In this document: in pieces, positions 7,323 to 14,039 of the stretch
How positions within the stretch are numbered: the stretch's first letter is position 1
Layout: the number at the start of each line of letters is the position of its first letter
Origin: Udaeobacter sp046731855
GTDB taxonomy: Bacteria; Verrucomicrobiota; Verrucomicrobiia; Chthoniobacterales; UBA10450
Assembly (NCBI GenBank): GCA_046731855.1
Contig: JBKPLX010000246.1
Coordinates: 1-23,217 of the forward strand
Length of the DNA stretch: 23,217 nucleotides
Direction: 5' to 3'
The notes under the pieces: model-generated
Database searches by the model: none
Seen by the model: only the letters and a program-made list of their open reading frames with translations
Told to the model about the DNA's origin: nothing
Translations under genes and position numbers: made by a program

Positions 7323-8423
7323 ATGATTTCGATCTGGGAGCTGGCGAACCCGCAACTGCGCGAGGTCACGGTTTATCAGCCGGGAAAGCCGATCGAGGAA
7401 ACGGCTCGCGAACTTGGTCTCGATCCAGAAGCCATCATCAAGCTGGCTTCGAACGAGAATCCGCTGGGCCCCTCTCCCAAAGCAATGGAGGCAATGCGTG
7501 AGGCATTGGAAAAAGGTCACCTTTATCCGGACGGCGGCGGATTTTGCCTGTGTAACGCAGTGGCAGCCAAACTCGGCCTCAGCCCGGAGAACGTGATTCT
7601 GGGCAACGGTTCAAATGAAGTACTCGAGTTTCTTGGTCATGCGTTTCTTAAGCCCGGCGATGACGTGGTCACGTCGCAGTACGCGTTTGTTGTCTACAAA
7701 TTAATCGCGACCTCGTTTGGCGCGCGCACGATCGAAGTGCCCAGCCCGGATTATCAGCAGGACGTGGACGGAATACTGGCCGCGATTACACCGAAAACCC
7801 GGCTCATTTTCGTCCCCAACCCCAATAATCCAACCGGGACCTTGCTTTCGCAGCGCAAGATCGACCACTTCATGTCGCGCATCTCTGAAAATATGATCGT
7901 TGTTTTCGATGAAGCTTATTTCGAATTCCTCGATCATCCCCCTGATACGCTGCAATTCGTTCGTGAAGGAAGGAACATTGTTGTCCTGCGCACGTTTTCG
8001 AAGATTCATGGACTGGCCGGCTTGCGTATCGGCTATGCCGTTGGGCCGGCTGAACTGGTCCAGGTGCTCCACAAAACGAGGCAGCCATTTAATGTGAACA
8101 GCATCGCCCAAGTCGGCGCACTCGCAGCGCTCGAGGACGACGAGCATCTCGGCGATACCAAGCGGGTGATCGATGAAGGTCGCGCTTACCTCCACGAACA
8201 ATTCTCCAAAATGAAAATTCCCTTCGTACCAGGGACGGCGAATTTCGTGATGGCTAATGTTGGCGACGGGCATGCCGTTTTCGAGAAACTTCTGAGGCAA
8301 GGTGTCATCGTGCGCCCGCTCGAAGGGTACAATCTGCCCGAATGGGTCCGCATTTCGGTTGGCACAATGGAGGAGAACAAGAAATGCGTGGCGGCACTGA
8401 AAGCAGTGATGCGCGGCCAGTAG
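7323..8423 (+). CDS. hisC: histidinol-phosphate aminotransferase
   Basis: 366 residues, class II PLP aminotransferase. It converts imidazole-acetol phosphate and glutamate to histidinol phosphate in histidine synthesis; some homologues also act on aromatic amino acids. Motifs: LASNENPLGPSP near the N-terminus, YPDGGG substrate loop (usual form YPD), GNGSNEV for cofactor phosphate, FVPNPNNPTG, Asp196 in VVFDEAYFEF stacking under the PLP ring, and Lys227 in TFSKIHGLAGLRIGY as Schiff-base lysine. The C-terminal VRPLEGYNLPEWVRISVGTMEEN fits HisC well. No other his gene is near. It lies 115 bases ahead of the mnmE ATG in the same direction. Confidence 0.93.
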   Translation: MISIWELANPQLREVTVYQPGKPIEETARELGLDPEAIIKLASNENPLGPSPKAMEAMREALEKGHLYPDGGGFCLCNAVAAKLGLSPENVILGNGSNEVLEFLGHAFLKPGDDVVTSQYAFVVYKLIATSFGARTIEVPSPDYQQDVDGILAAITPKTRLIFVPNPNNPTGTLLSQRKIDHFMSRISENMIVVFDEAYFEFLDHPPDTLQFVREGRNIVVLRTFSKIHGLAGLRIGYAVGPAELVQVLHKTRQPFNVNSIAQVGALAALEDDEHLGDTKRVIDEGRAYLHEQFSKMKIPFVPGTANFVMANVGDGHAVFEKLLRQGVIVRPLEGYNLPEWVRISVGTMEENKKCVAALKAVMRGQ

Positions 8424-8538
8424 CCCAAGGAAGTTAGGTCGAAAAGAGGCATTGGTCCGCCGACTTTAAGCACGAGCCACGCGATGTTGTTCGCATAATT
8501 TGGCAACCGAGTCTGTTGTCCTACAATTCGCTAGGATC

Positions 8539-9882
8539 ATGATTGTTCTCGACACCATCGCTGCCGTCTCCACACCGCCCGGGGAAGGGGCGATTGCGCT
8601 TGTGCGCGTCTCAGGGGCGAATGCGGTCGGGGTAGCTGACAAAATATTCCATGGCAAAGAGACGCCATCCCAATTTGAACCGCGCGTCCAGCATTTTGGC
8701 GAGATTTTTGGCTCAAAAGGCCGATTGATCGATCAAGTAGTGCTTTCCGTCCACCGCGCGCCAGCCAGTTACACAGGAGAGGATTTGATCGAGATCAGTT
8801 GTCACGGGGGAACGCTGGTTTCTGCAAAGGTCCTTGAAGCGTGCTTGCGTGCTGGTGCCCGCGCGGCACGTCCGGGCGAGTTCACCGAGCGCGCCTTTCT
8901 TAACGGCAAAATGGACCTCACTCAAGCCGAGGCGGTAATCGATCTGATCCGCGCGAAGACCGACCTCGCTCTGCGCTCGGCCACCGAGCAACTCGAAGGA
9001 AGGCTTGGAGAACAAATCAGGAAAATTCGCGATGAGCTGGTGGAACTGCTCGCGCACATCAATGCGTCAATCGATTTTCCTGAGGACGGCATCACGCCGG
9101 ACGAAGGCGAAACACTGCGCGCGCGACTCGGTTCCATTCGCGAAGAAATAACAACCTTGCTCGCCACTGCTGATCAAGGACGCATTCTGCGTGAAGGCGT
9201 ACGCGTCGTAATCTACGGAGCAACAAATGCTGGGAAATCGAGCTTGCTCAATCGACTCCTGGGCTACGATCGCGTGATTGTGAGCGATACGCATGGCACG
9301 ACACGCGACACCATCGAAGAAACCGTCAATCTGGGCGGCCTGCCCGTCCGCTTGCTTGATACGGCCGGTTTAAGAACATCCACCAGCGAACTGGAGCGTG
9401 AGGGCATCGTCCGCACGGAGAAATCGCTGCAGCTGGCCGATCTGCGACTCCACATCGCAGATCGCAGTAGCTCGAAACCTCCACATTTCCAGGAACGCAG
9501 CCGCGACTCCAACGAAATTGTCGTTCTAAACAAGAGCGATCTGCCAGAGAACAGTGACTGGAAAGATTTCGGCGCATTGCGAATTTCGTGTCTCACAGGG
9601 GAAGGTCTCCCGGAATTGCAAAAGGAAATTCTGGCCCGAATCACGAAACAAAATCTAAAACCTGAGAGCACCGTTGCGATTAATACGCGCCATCGCGATT
9701 GTCTGCGTCGCGCTCTGGAATCATGCGATCGGGCCACGACAACACAAGCCGAGGGCTTGTCGTCGGAATACGCTGCGATTCATCTTGATGACGCACTACG
9801 CGCGGTCGGGGAGGTAATTGGTGTTGTCGACGTGGAACAGATTCTCGACTCGGTGTTCAGCCAGTTTTGCATCGGGAAATGA
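8539..9882 (+). CDS. mnmE: tRNA uridine-5-carboxymethylaminomethyl modification GTPase MnmE
   Basis: About 447 residues from the ATG at 8539, chosen because DTIAAVSTPPGEGAIALVRVSG is the standard MnmE N-terminus; the frame also has a TTG at 8500. With MnmG it adds the cmnm5 group to the wobble uridine of certain tRNAs. Domain order: N-terminal tetrahydrofolate-binding domain (1-115), helical domain, inserted G domain (P-loop GATNAGKSS at about 227-235, TTRDT potassium loop at 254, DTAG at 274, NKSD at 331), and the C-terminal CIGK, whose Cys is essential in the E. coli enzyme. All key residues are intact. Its partner mnmG is not in the window. Confidence 0.96.
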   Translation: MIVLDTIAAVSTPPGEGAIALVRVSGANAVGVADKIFHGKETPSQFEPRVQHFGEIFGSKGRLIDQVVLSVHRAPASYTGEDLIEISCHGGTLVSAKVLEACLRAGARAARPGEFTERAFLNGKMDLTQAEAVIDLIRAKTDLALRSATEQLEGRLGEQIRKIRDELVELLAHINASIDFPEDGITPDEGETLRARLGSIREEITTLLATADQGRILREGVRVVIYGATNAGKSSLLNRLLGYDRVIVSDTHGTTRDTIEETVNLGGLPVRLLDTAGLRTSTSELEREGIVRTEKSLQLADLRLHIADRSSSKPPHFQERSRDSNEIVVLNKSDLPENSDWKDFGALRISCLTGEGLPELQKEILARITKQNLKPESTVAINTRHRDCLRRALESCDRATTTQAEGLSSEYAAIHLDDALRAVGEVIGVVDVEQILDSVFSQFCIGK

Positions 9883-9910
9883 AACTGACGTTGAACCGTT
9901 ACATCGTTAA

Positions 9911-9952
9911 AAAGGTTAAATCACTAATCCCTTCGTAACTTTTTTAACCTTT
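9911..9952. terminator. AT-rich inverted repeat between mnmE and pyrD
   Basis: AAAGGTTAAA (9911-9920) and TTTAACCTTT (9943-9952) are a perfect 10-bp inverted repeat with a 22-base loop. The AT-rich stem and lack of a clean T-run make a strong intrinsic terminator unlikely. It could be a weak terminator, a processing site or a regulator-binding site ahead of pyrD. Confidence 0.35.
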
Positions 9953-9972
9953 CGACTGAAACGGCAGTTGAC

Positions 9973-10980
9973 ATGAAAGATCTCTACGAACGACTCGTTA
10001 GGCCGCTGCTGTTTTCGCTCGATGCTGAGACTGCGCATCATTTCACAATCGCATCGCTTTGCAGGGCTTCGCGTTTTGATCCTGCGCTCCGTGTGTTGAA
10101 ACGGTTCGCGCCGCCGTCGAAACCAAAAACGTTGTTTGGCTTGACCTTTCCGAATCCAATTGGCCTCGCCGCCGGGCTGGACAAAAACGGCGTCGCCCTG
10201 CCTGTCTGGGCGGCGCTTGGGTTTGGTTTCATCGAAATCGGAACCGTGACCGCCATGGCTCAACCAGGAAATCCCAAGCCGCGCGTCTTTCGACTTCCTG
10301 AGCAGCAAGCGCTGATTAATCGTCTCGGATTTAACAATGACGGCGCCGATGCCATCGCGAAACGGTTGCACGGGCTGCGGGAGAGCGGGCGGTGGCCTGG
10401 GGTTCCGGTCGGAATCAATATTGGCAAATCGAGGACGACGCCGCTTGAACGCGCAACAGACGATTACCTCTACTCGTTTCGATTGCTTCGCGATTTTGCA
10501 GATTACATCACGTTAAATGTGAGCTCGCCCAATACGCCTGGCCTAAGGGAACTGCAGGAACCGGCGGCGCTGTCACGATTGCTGCACGCAATTGGCAGTG
10601 AGCCGGCGCCGGTCGCTAAGCCGCTCGTTGTGAAGATTTCACCTGACCTATCGTTGGTCGAATTGGAGGCAGTCCTTGCGGCTTGCGAAGAAAACGGAGT
10701 CGCAGGGATCATTGCGACAAACACCACGCTCAATCATTCCTCCGTGCCGCCGGGACTTGATGAGGAAGGTGGTTTGAGCGGCGCACCGCTGCGGGAAAAA
10801 TCGACTGCGCTGGTGCGCAGCATCGCTGCAAATTCCAAAACTCCAGTGATTGCTTCCGGTGGAATCTGCGATGCAGAATCCGCCCGCGAAAAATTCAATG
10901 CAGGCGCTCATCTTCTTCAGCTTTACACCGGATTCGTTTATCGCGGTCCCCGGCTTCTTCGCGAAATCATAGAGGCGTGA
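9973..10980 (+). CDS. pyrD: dihydroorotate dehydrogenase (quinone), class 2
   Basis: 335 residues. It oxidises dihydroorotate to orotate in pyrimidine synthesis, passing electrons through FMN to quinone at the inner membrane. The N-terminal helix pair (YERLVRPLLFSLDAETAHHFTIASL) is the class 2 membrane-association and quinone tunnel part. Further motifs: NPIGLAAGLDKNG, EIGTVTAMAQPGNPKPR, LINRLGFNNDG, NVSSPNTPGLREL with the catalytic base Ser at 184/185, VVKISPDL, GIIATNTT, and the phosphate-binding IASGGI...GAHLLQLYTGFVYRGP. The start is ATG with no strong Shine-Dalgarno site. No other pyr gene is near. Confidence 0.96.
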   Translation: MKDLYERLVRPLLFSLDAETAHHFTIASLCRASRFDPALRVLKRFAPPSKPKTLFGLTFPNPIGLAAGLDKNGVALPVWAALGFGFIEIGTVTAMAQPGNPKPRVFRLPEQQALINRLGFNNDGADAIAKRLHGLRESGRWPGVPVGINIGKSRTTPLERATDDYLYSFRLLRDFADYITLNVSSPNTPGLRELQEPAALSRLLHAIGSEPAPVAKPLVVKISPDLSLVELEAVLAACEENGVAGIIATNTTLNHSSVPPGLDEEGGLSGAPLREKSTALVRSIAANSKTPVIASGGICDAESAREKFNAGAHLLQLYTGFVYRGPRLLREIIEA

Positions 10981-10991
10981 CTTGCTTCACG

Positions 10992-11010
10992 AATCCTGGC
11001 AGGCAGGATT
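10992..11010. terminator. small perfect hairpin after pyrD
   Basis: AATCCTG (10992-10998) pairs with CAGGATT (11004-11010) around GCAGG. There is no T-run, so it may attenuate rather than stop transcription into the methyltransferase gene 13 bases on. Confidence 0.4.
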
Positions 11011-11022
11011 GTCCGCGTCACA

Positions 11023-11721
11023 GTGAAATTTTCCCGGAAAATTCTCAAATTTACCAAACCGCTGACCTACCGGCGCGGCTGGCGCAGAGCGCAACGCTCG
11101 ATCTTTCGCGTTCCGCTTGGACCGATGCTGGCGAAGATCGATGAAGCACGCGCCCGAGAGATTCAGCAGCGTTATGCGAATTCCTCTGCCGGATACGCCA
11201 AATACGCGAACATCGAGCCGTGGTTGAGATTAAATCGGGAACGCGTGCAGGATTTGAAACTCCATCGTTCAGAGCCCAAACGCGTGCTCGATCTCGGTTG
11301 CGGCGGAGGATTTTTCTTGTTCGTCGCCAGGAACCTTGGCCATTCCGTTCTGGGCTTGGACATAGAGCACGTCGCTCTTTTTACCGAACTGCTCGACCTT
11401 TTCCGAGTTCCACGCGTGGTTTGGAGGATCAACGCGTTTGAGCCATTGCCTGATCTTGGTCAAAAATTCGATTGGATCACCGCGTTTTCGACCAACTTCT
11501 ATCTTTATCATCCGTCGAAGGAACGCTGGGGAACAGCGGAGTGGGATTTTTTCCTCGGAGATTTGCGGCAGCACCTCTCGCCAGGCGGAAAAATTTTCTT
11601 TGGGCTGAATCCACTCTACAATGGTGATTACTATACGCCGGAACTACGCGATCTGTTCATCAATCGCGGTGCAGACGTCGAGCGCGAACGAATTTTCTTC
11701 GAGCACGGAGTGCGCTTCTAG
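11023..11721 (+). CDS. class I SAM-dependent methyltransferase
   Basis: 232 residues from a GTG start, 42 bases after pyrD and probably in its transcript. Motif I is VLDLGCGGGFFLF (about 88-100), followed by the acidic end of strand beta2 at Asp113 (SVLGLDIEH) and a motif-IV-like region (FDWITAFSTNFYLYHP). The C-terminal LSPGGKIFFGLNP is typical of Methyltransf_11/23 enzymes. The first 60 residues are strongly basic (KFSRKILKFTKPLTYRRGWRR), perhaps for nucleic-acid or membrane contact. The substrate is unknown. Confidence 0.85.
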   Translation: MKFSRKILKFTKPLTYRRGWRRAQRSIFRVPLGPMLAKIDEARAREIQQRYANSSAGYAKYANIEPWLRLNRERVQDLKLHRSEPKRVLDLGCGGGFFLFVARNLGHSVLGLDIEHVALFTELLDLFRVPRVVWRINAFEPLPDLGQKFDWITAFSTNFYLYHPSKERWGTAEWDFFLGDLRQHLSPGGKIFFGLNPLYNGDYYTPELRDLFINRGADVERERIFFEHGVRF

Positions 11722-11739
11722 CGCGCGGCCTCGCCTGTT

Positions 11740-12165
11740 CTACGGCGTCGCCGGCGTTGGTGATTCGGGAGCGGATTCGCGCGGGCCGCGATGATGGCGC
11801 CACCGCCGGTGGCGCTCTTCGATTTGCTGAAGTTTTTGGCGTTGTTCGTCGGTAAGATTCACCGCGATCTCCTTGTGCGCTTCCGCCATGATCCCATGGA
11901 CGCGCCCGCGGGTGTCGCGCCGTATCTCCCGGAGCTCCGTAGTTGTCTTATCGATAATAGGCGAGACCTTCGCGATTTGTTCTGGAGTTAAGCGGAGCTC
12001 CTTGCGAAGCCGCTCCTTCATCCTGTCGCCCATCTGTCCCGGACGGTGGCTCTCAAAGAAAAGATGCCGCGTATACCAGCCGCCGAGGGCAGCACCAGCG
12101 ATTCCGCCAGCGACGAATACAAGAATGAATCCGGCAACAAGTTTCCGCTTCAACGCGCCGTTCAT
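11740..12165 (-). CDS. membrane-anchored Spy/CnrX-like periplasmic sensor
   Basis: 141 residues. One N-terminal membrane helix (about 8-30, GFILVFVAGGIAGAALGGW) anchors a helical periplasmic part. That part carries LRLTPEQIAKVSPIIDKTT and NLTDEQRQKLQQIEERHRR, the paired LTxEQ-type helices of the Spy/CpxP and heavy-metal-resistance (CnrX/ZraP) families. A His/Arg-rich segment (RHRRWRHHRG) near the end could bind metal, though this is a guess; the last residues are Pro/Ser rich. It is the third gene of a sigma/anti-sigma/sensor operon and its ATG overlaps the stop of the gene before it (ATGA). By analogy with CnrX it may signal to the anti-sigma protein. The CnrX parallel is architectural, not a proven homology. 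Confidence 0.75.
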   Translation of the reverse strand: MNGALKRKLVAGFILVFVAGGIAGAALGGWYTRHLFFESHRPGQMGDRMKERLRKELRLTPEQIAKVSPIIDKTTTELREIRRDTRGRVHGIMAEAHKEIAVNLTDEQRQKLQQIEERHRRWRHHRGPRESAPESPTPATP

Positions 12166-12461
12166 TGTGAAAACTCATCCTGAATGGCCGTGTCCGCGAT
12201 GGCAACCTCGTTCGTGAAGTCGTTGTATTGGTCTTGGCTCTGTTTAAGCTCGCGAACAGCCGCCAACGTCGAAATAGCAATCACTGCGGCCGACAAGAGC
12301 GCAACGCGACGGAGCAGTGATGCAATGCCATTTGGCTTCGCATCCAAGGCACGCCAAAGCGCGATTACGCGAGTATCGAATCCAAACGGCATTTCAGCCG
12401 GAGCCTCGTCGCCCGTCTTCGCAGCTGATCGCAACAACCGATCGACTTCGTGATCCTTCAT
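12162..12461 (-). CDS. putative one-TM anti-sigma factor
   Basis: 99 residues, no recognised domain. The first 48 residues are cytoplasmic-type (MKDHEVDRLLRSAAKTGDE...PFGFDTRVIALWR), then one membrane helix (about 49-68, VALLSAAVIAISTLAAV), then about 30 polar residues expected in the periplasm. This small layout, the position straight after an ECF sigma gene (ATGA overlap at 12458-12461) and straight before a Spy/CnrX-like gene (ATGA overlap at 12162-12165) all point to a CnrY-like anti-sigma protein that holds the sigma factor at the membrane. No zinc-binding HxxxCxxC motif is present, so it is not a ZAS-type anti-sigma. The role is inferred from context. Confidence 0.65.
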   Translation of the reverse strand: MKDHEVDRLLRSAAKTGDEAPAEMPFGFDTRVIALWRALDAKPNGIASLLRRVALLSAAVIAISTLAAVRELKQSQDQYNDFTNEVAIADTAIQDEFSQ

Positions 12462-13039
12462 GCTCCTTCCTTTGCCGAAATCCTGGCGAGGTATTCTTTC
12501 ATTTTTTGTCGCGCTCGAAACGCCCGTACTTTAATAAGCGCCGCGCTCCAGCCGGTGAGTTTGCGGATCTCCTCCACCGAACGTCCTTGCAAGTATAGCA
12601 GATCAATAGCCAGGCGCTCGACCGGTTTGAGCGCAGCCAGAAGATGTTCAACTAATTGACGTGACGCAAAACTCCGGTCCGGAGCCAACTCGTCAGCGGA
12701 CGTTGTCAGGTTTTCAATCACGGCTTGCTCTTCCACGCTTAGATCAGCGTGACGAAGCTCGGGCCGTATTTTCTCCCACTGAATCTGGTTCAGACAAGTG
12801 TTGACTGCGATGCGTGAGACCCAGTGCTTCAGCGGGACCTTGCCGGAAAATTGCGATAACTTCTGGAATACTTTGATGAAAATCATTTGGCAAAGGTCCT
12901 CTTCATCCGTTCGATGCGGGCGATGAGAGCGGACAATTTTGGCGACGAGCGGATAGAGCTGTCGCACCAATGCGCGAGCCGCCTCGTCATCATGCTGGAG
13001 CGCAGCATGAACAAGCGCACTTGCGTCAGTATCATCCAT
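12458..13039 (-). CDS. ECF-type RNA polymerase sigma factor
   Basis: 193 residues. Sigma region 2 is clear: HDDEAARALVRQLYPLVAKIV, then DEEDLCQMIFIKVFQKLSQF and PLKHWVSRIAVNTCLNQIQ. Region 4 is a helix-turn-helix: LKPVERLAIDLLYLQGRSVEEIRKLTGWSAALIKVRAFRARQKMKEYL. The linker is short and there is no region 1 or 3, as in ECF factors. It directs polymerase to special promoters when released by its anti-sigma. It leads the three-gene operon with ATGA overlaps, and its own upstream region has a good ECF-type promoter candidate, so autoregulation is likely. No strong Shine-Dalgarno site lies before its ATG. Confidence 0.93.
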   Translation of the reverse strand: MDDTDASALVHAALQHDDEAARALVRQLYPLVAKIVRSHRPHRTDEEDLCQMIFIKVFQKLSQFSGKVPLKHWVSRIAVNTCLNQIQWEKIRPELRHADLSVEEQAVIENLTTSADELAPDRSFASRQLVEHLLAALKPVERLAIDLLYLQGRSVEEIRKLTGWSAALIKVRAFRARQKMKEYLARISAKEGA

Positions 13040-13068
13040 GTAATCGAGAGCGCATCCACACCAGTAGC

Positions 13069-13100
13069 AATGACCGCTACCGGGACGCTTTGGTTACAAT
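13069..13100 (-). promoter_or_regulatory. ECF-type promoter for the sigma operon (candidate)
   Basis: On the minus strand ATTGTAACC (13100-13092) and GGTCATT (13075-13069) are separated by exactly 16 bases. The -35 TGTAACC and -10 GTC-type boxes have the form and spacing of ECF promoters. The -10 box ends 29 bases before the sigma start codon. The identical pair occurs in the opposite direction 44 bases away. Confidence 0.7.
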
Positions 13101-13143
13101 CCTTTTAATGACACAAGAGACAACGAGGGACCGGAAAGAAAAA

Positions 13144-13175
13144 ATTGTAACCGGCCAGAGTGCCTGCCGGTCATT
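13144..13175 (+). promoter_or_regulatory. ECF-type promoter for the divergent Spy-like gene (candidate)
   Basis: ATTGTAACC (13144-13152), a 16-base spacer and GGTCATT (13169-13175): both boxes and the spacing are identical to the minus-strand site, while the spacers differ. The -10 box ends 36 bases before the ATG at 13212. This points to control by the neighbouring ECF sigma factor. Confidence 0.72.
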
Positions 13176-13211
13176 ACGTGAAGAAGCGAAAGAATATTTC
13201 GCGGAGACAAA

Positions 13212-13598
13212 ATGAAACAAACCATGAAAAGAAACATATTAACGTTTGTAACGGCCGGCGCGATTGCGCTCGGGGGTTTTGCACTAGTGCAAGCACAACC
13301 CGGTGCTGGCGGTGGTTGTCACGGACATGCATTTGGCCTTCGGGGGTTAACCAGGCAGTTGGACCTGACTTCTGATCAACAGACAAAGGTTCAGCCGATT
13401 CTCGATGCGGCCAAACCGCAACTTGCCGCCATTCATCAGGAGGCGATGCAAAAAGCAAAGGGAGTCATCGAGAGCTCGCTGTCGCAGGTTCGGCCGTTAC
13501 TAACGGCTGATCAGCAGAAGAAGCTGGATGCCATCCAGAAGGCGCATCAGGACATGATGAACGCCCACAAGGAGCTTCACGACGCGATGCAGGAATAA
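13212..13598 (+). CDS. periplasmic Spy/CpxP-like (LTxxQ) protein
   Basis: 128 residues. A good Shine-Dalgarno site (GCGGAG, 5 bases upstream) supports the ATG at 13212. The signal peptide ends near FALVQA. The mature protein starts with a Gly-rich stretch containing CHGHAFG, which could bind metal, then LDLTSDQQTKVQPILDAAKPQ and PLLTADQQKKLDAIQKAHQDMM, the two LTxxQ-type helices of the Spy/CpxP/ZraP family. Such proteins are periplasmic chaperones or metal sensors. It has no membrane anchor after cleavage, unlike the related protein at 11740. It is divergent from the ECF sigma operon and shares its promoter motif, so it is the likely output of that system. It ends in a strong terminator. Confidence 0.82.
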   Translation: MKQTMKRNILTFVTAGAIALGGFALVQAQPGAGGGCHGHAFGLRGLTRQLDLTSDQQTKVQPILDAAKPQLAAIHQEAMQKAKGVIESSLSQVRPLLTADQQKKLDAIQKAHQDMMNAHKELHDAMQE

Positions 13599-13624
13599 GT
13601 TCGTTGTTCAGAGCGGTGGGGAAA

Positions 13625-13660
13625 GGCGGCGATCTGGGGAGGATCGCCGCCACTTTTTTT
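13625..13660 (+). terminator. intrinsic terminator of the Spy-like gene
   Basis: GGCGGCGATC (13625-13634) and GATCGCCGCC (13642-13651) form a perfect 10-bp GC-rich stem with a 7-base loop, followed by AC and seven Ts. It is the clearest Rho-independent terminator in the window. Confidence 0.93.
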
Positions 13661-13722
13661 AGGGCGTGGGCCCCGCCGCGCTAAATGTGCAATCCGCGCG
13701 GTCCGGAGTCTGCAATCTCACT

Positions 13723-13932
13723 TCAACTCCGTTTTTTCGAAAACGAAAATAGAAACACCAGGACACCCAGTCCCGCGAAAATCGCCGCTGCGACGAAGCC
13801 TGTCGTCGTAATCTCAGCGCGCGATTGAAAACCCGCCTTAAAGTGAGCAGCGATGCCGATCAGAAAGAACAGAAATCCCAGGCAGATAAGAATGAGGCTG
13901 ATCGCTTTTTTGTCGGCGGACGAAATCTTCAT
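13723..13932 (-). CDS. small two-TM membrane protein
   Basis: 69 residues from the ATG at 13932 (MKISSADKKAISLILICLGF). A TTG at 13986 would add an 18-residue Cys-rich lead (CPQCYAQHC), which I think is not used but cannot exclude. Two hydrophobic helices (about 11-30 and 44-63) are joined by a short polar loop (FKAGFQSRAEITTTG), and the end is basic (SKKRS). No family is recognised. It is divergent from the gamma-glutamyltransferase gene. Confidence 0.55.
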   Translation of the reverse strand: MKISSADKKAISLILICLGFLFFLIGIAAHFKAGFQSRAEITTTGFVAAAIFAGLGVLVFLFSFSKKRS

Positions 13933-14039
13933 TTGTTGGTGAGCCCGCCTGCAATGTTGTGCGTAGCATTGCGGACAGGCAATCAAATATAATCAGCAGA
14001 GTAAAATTCAAGTGCACTCTTTTAGAATAGAAGGCATTA

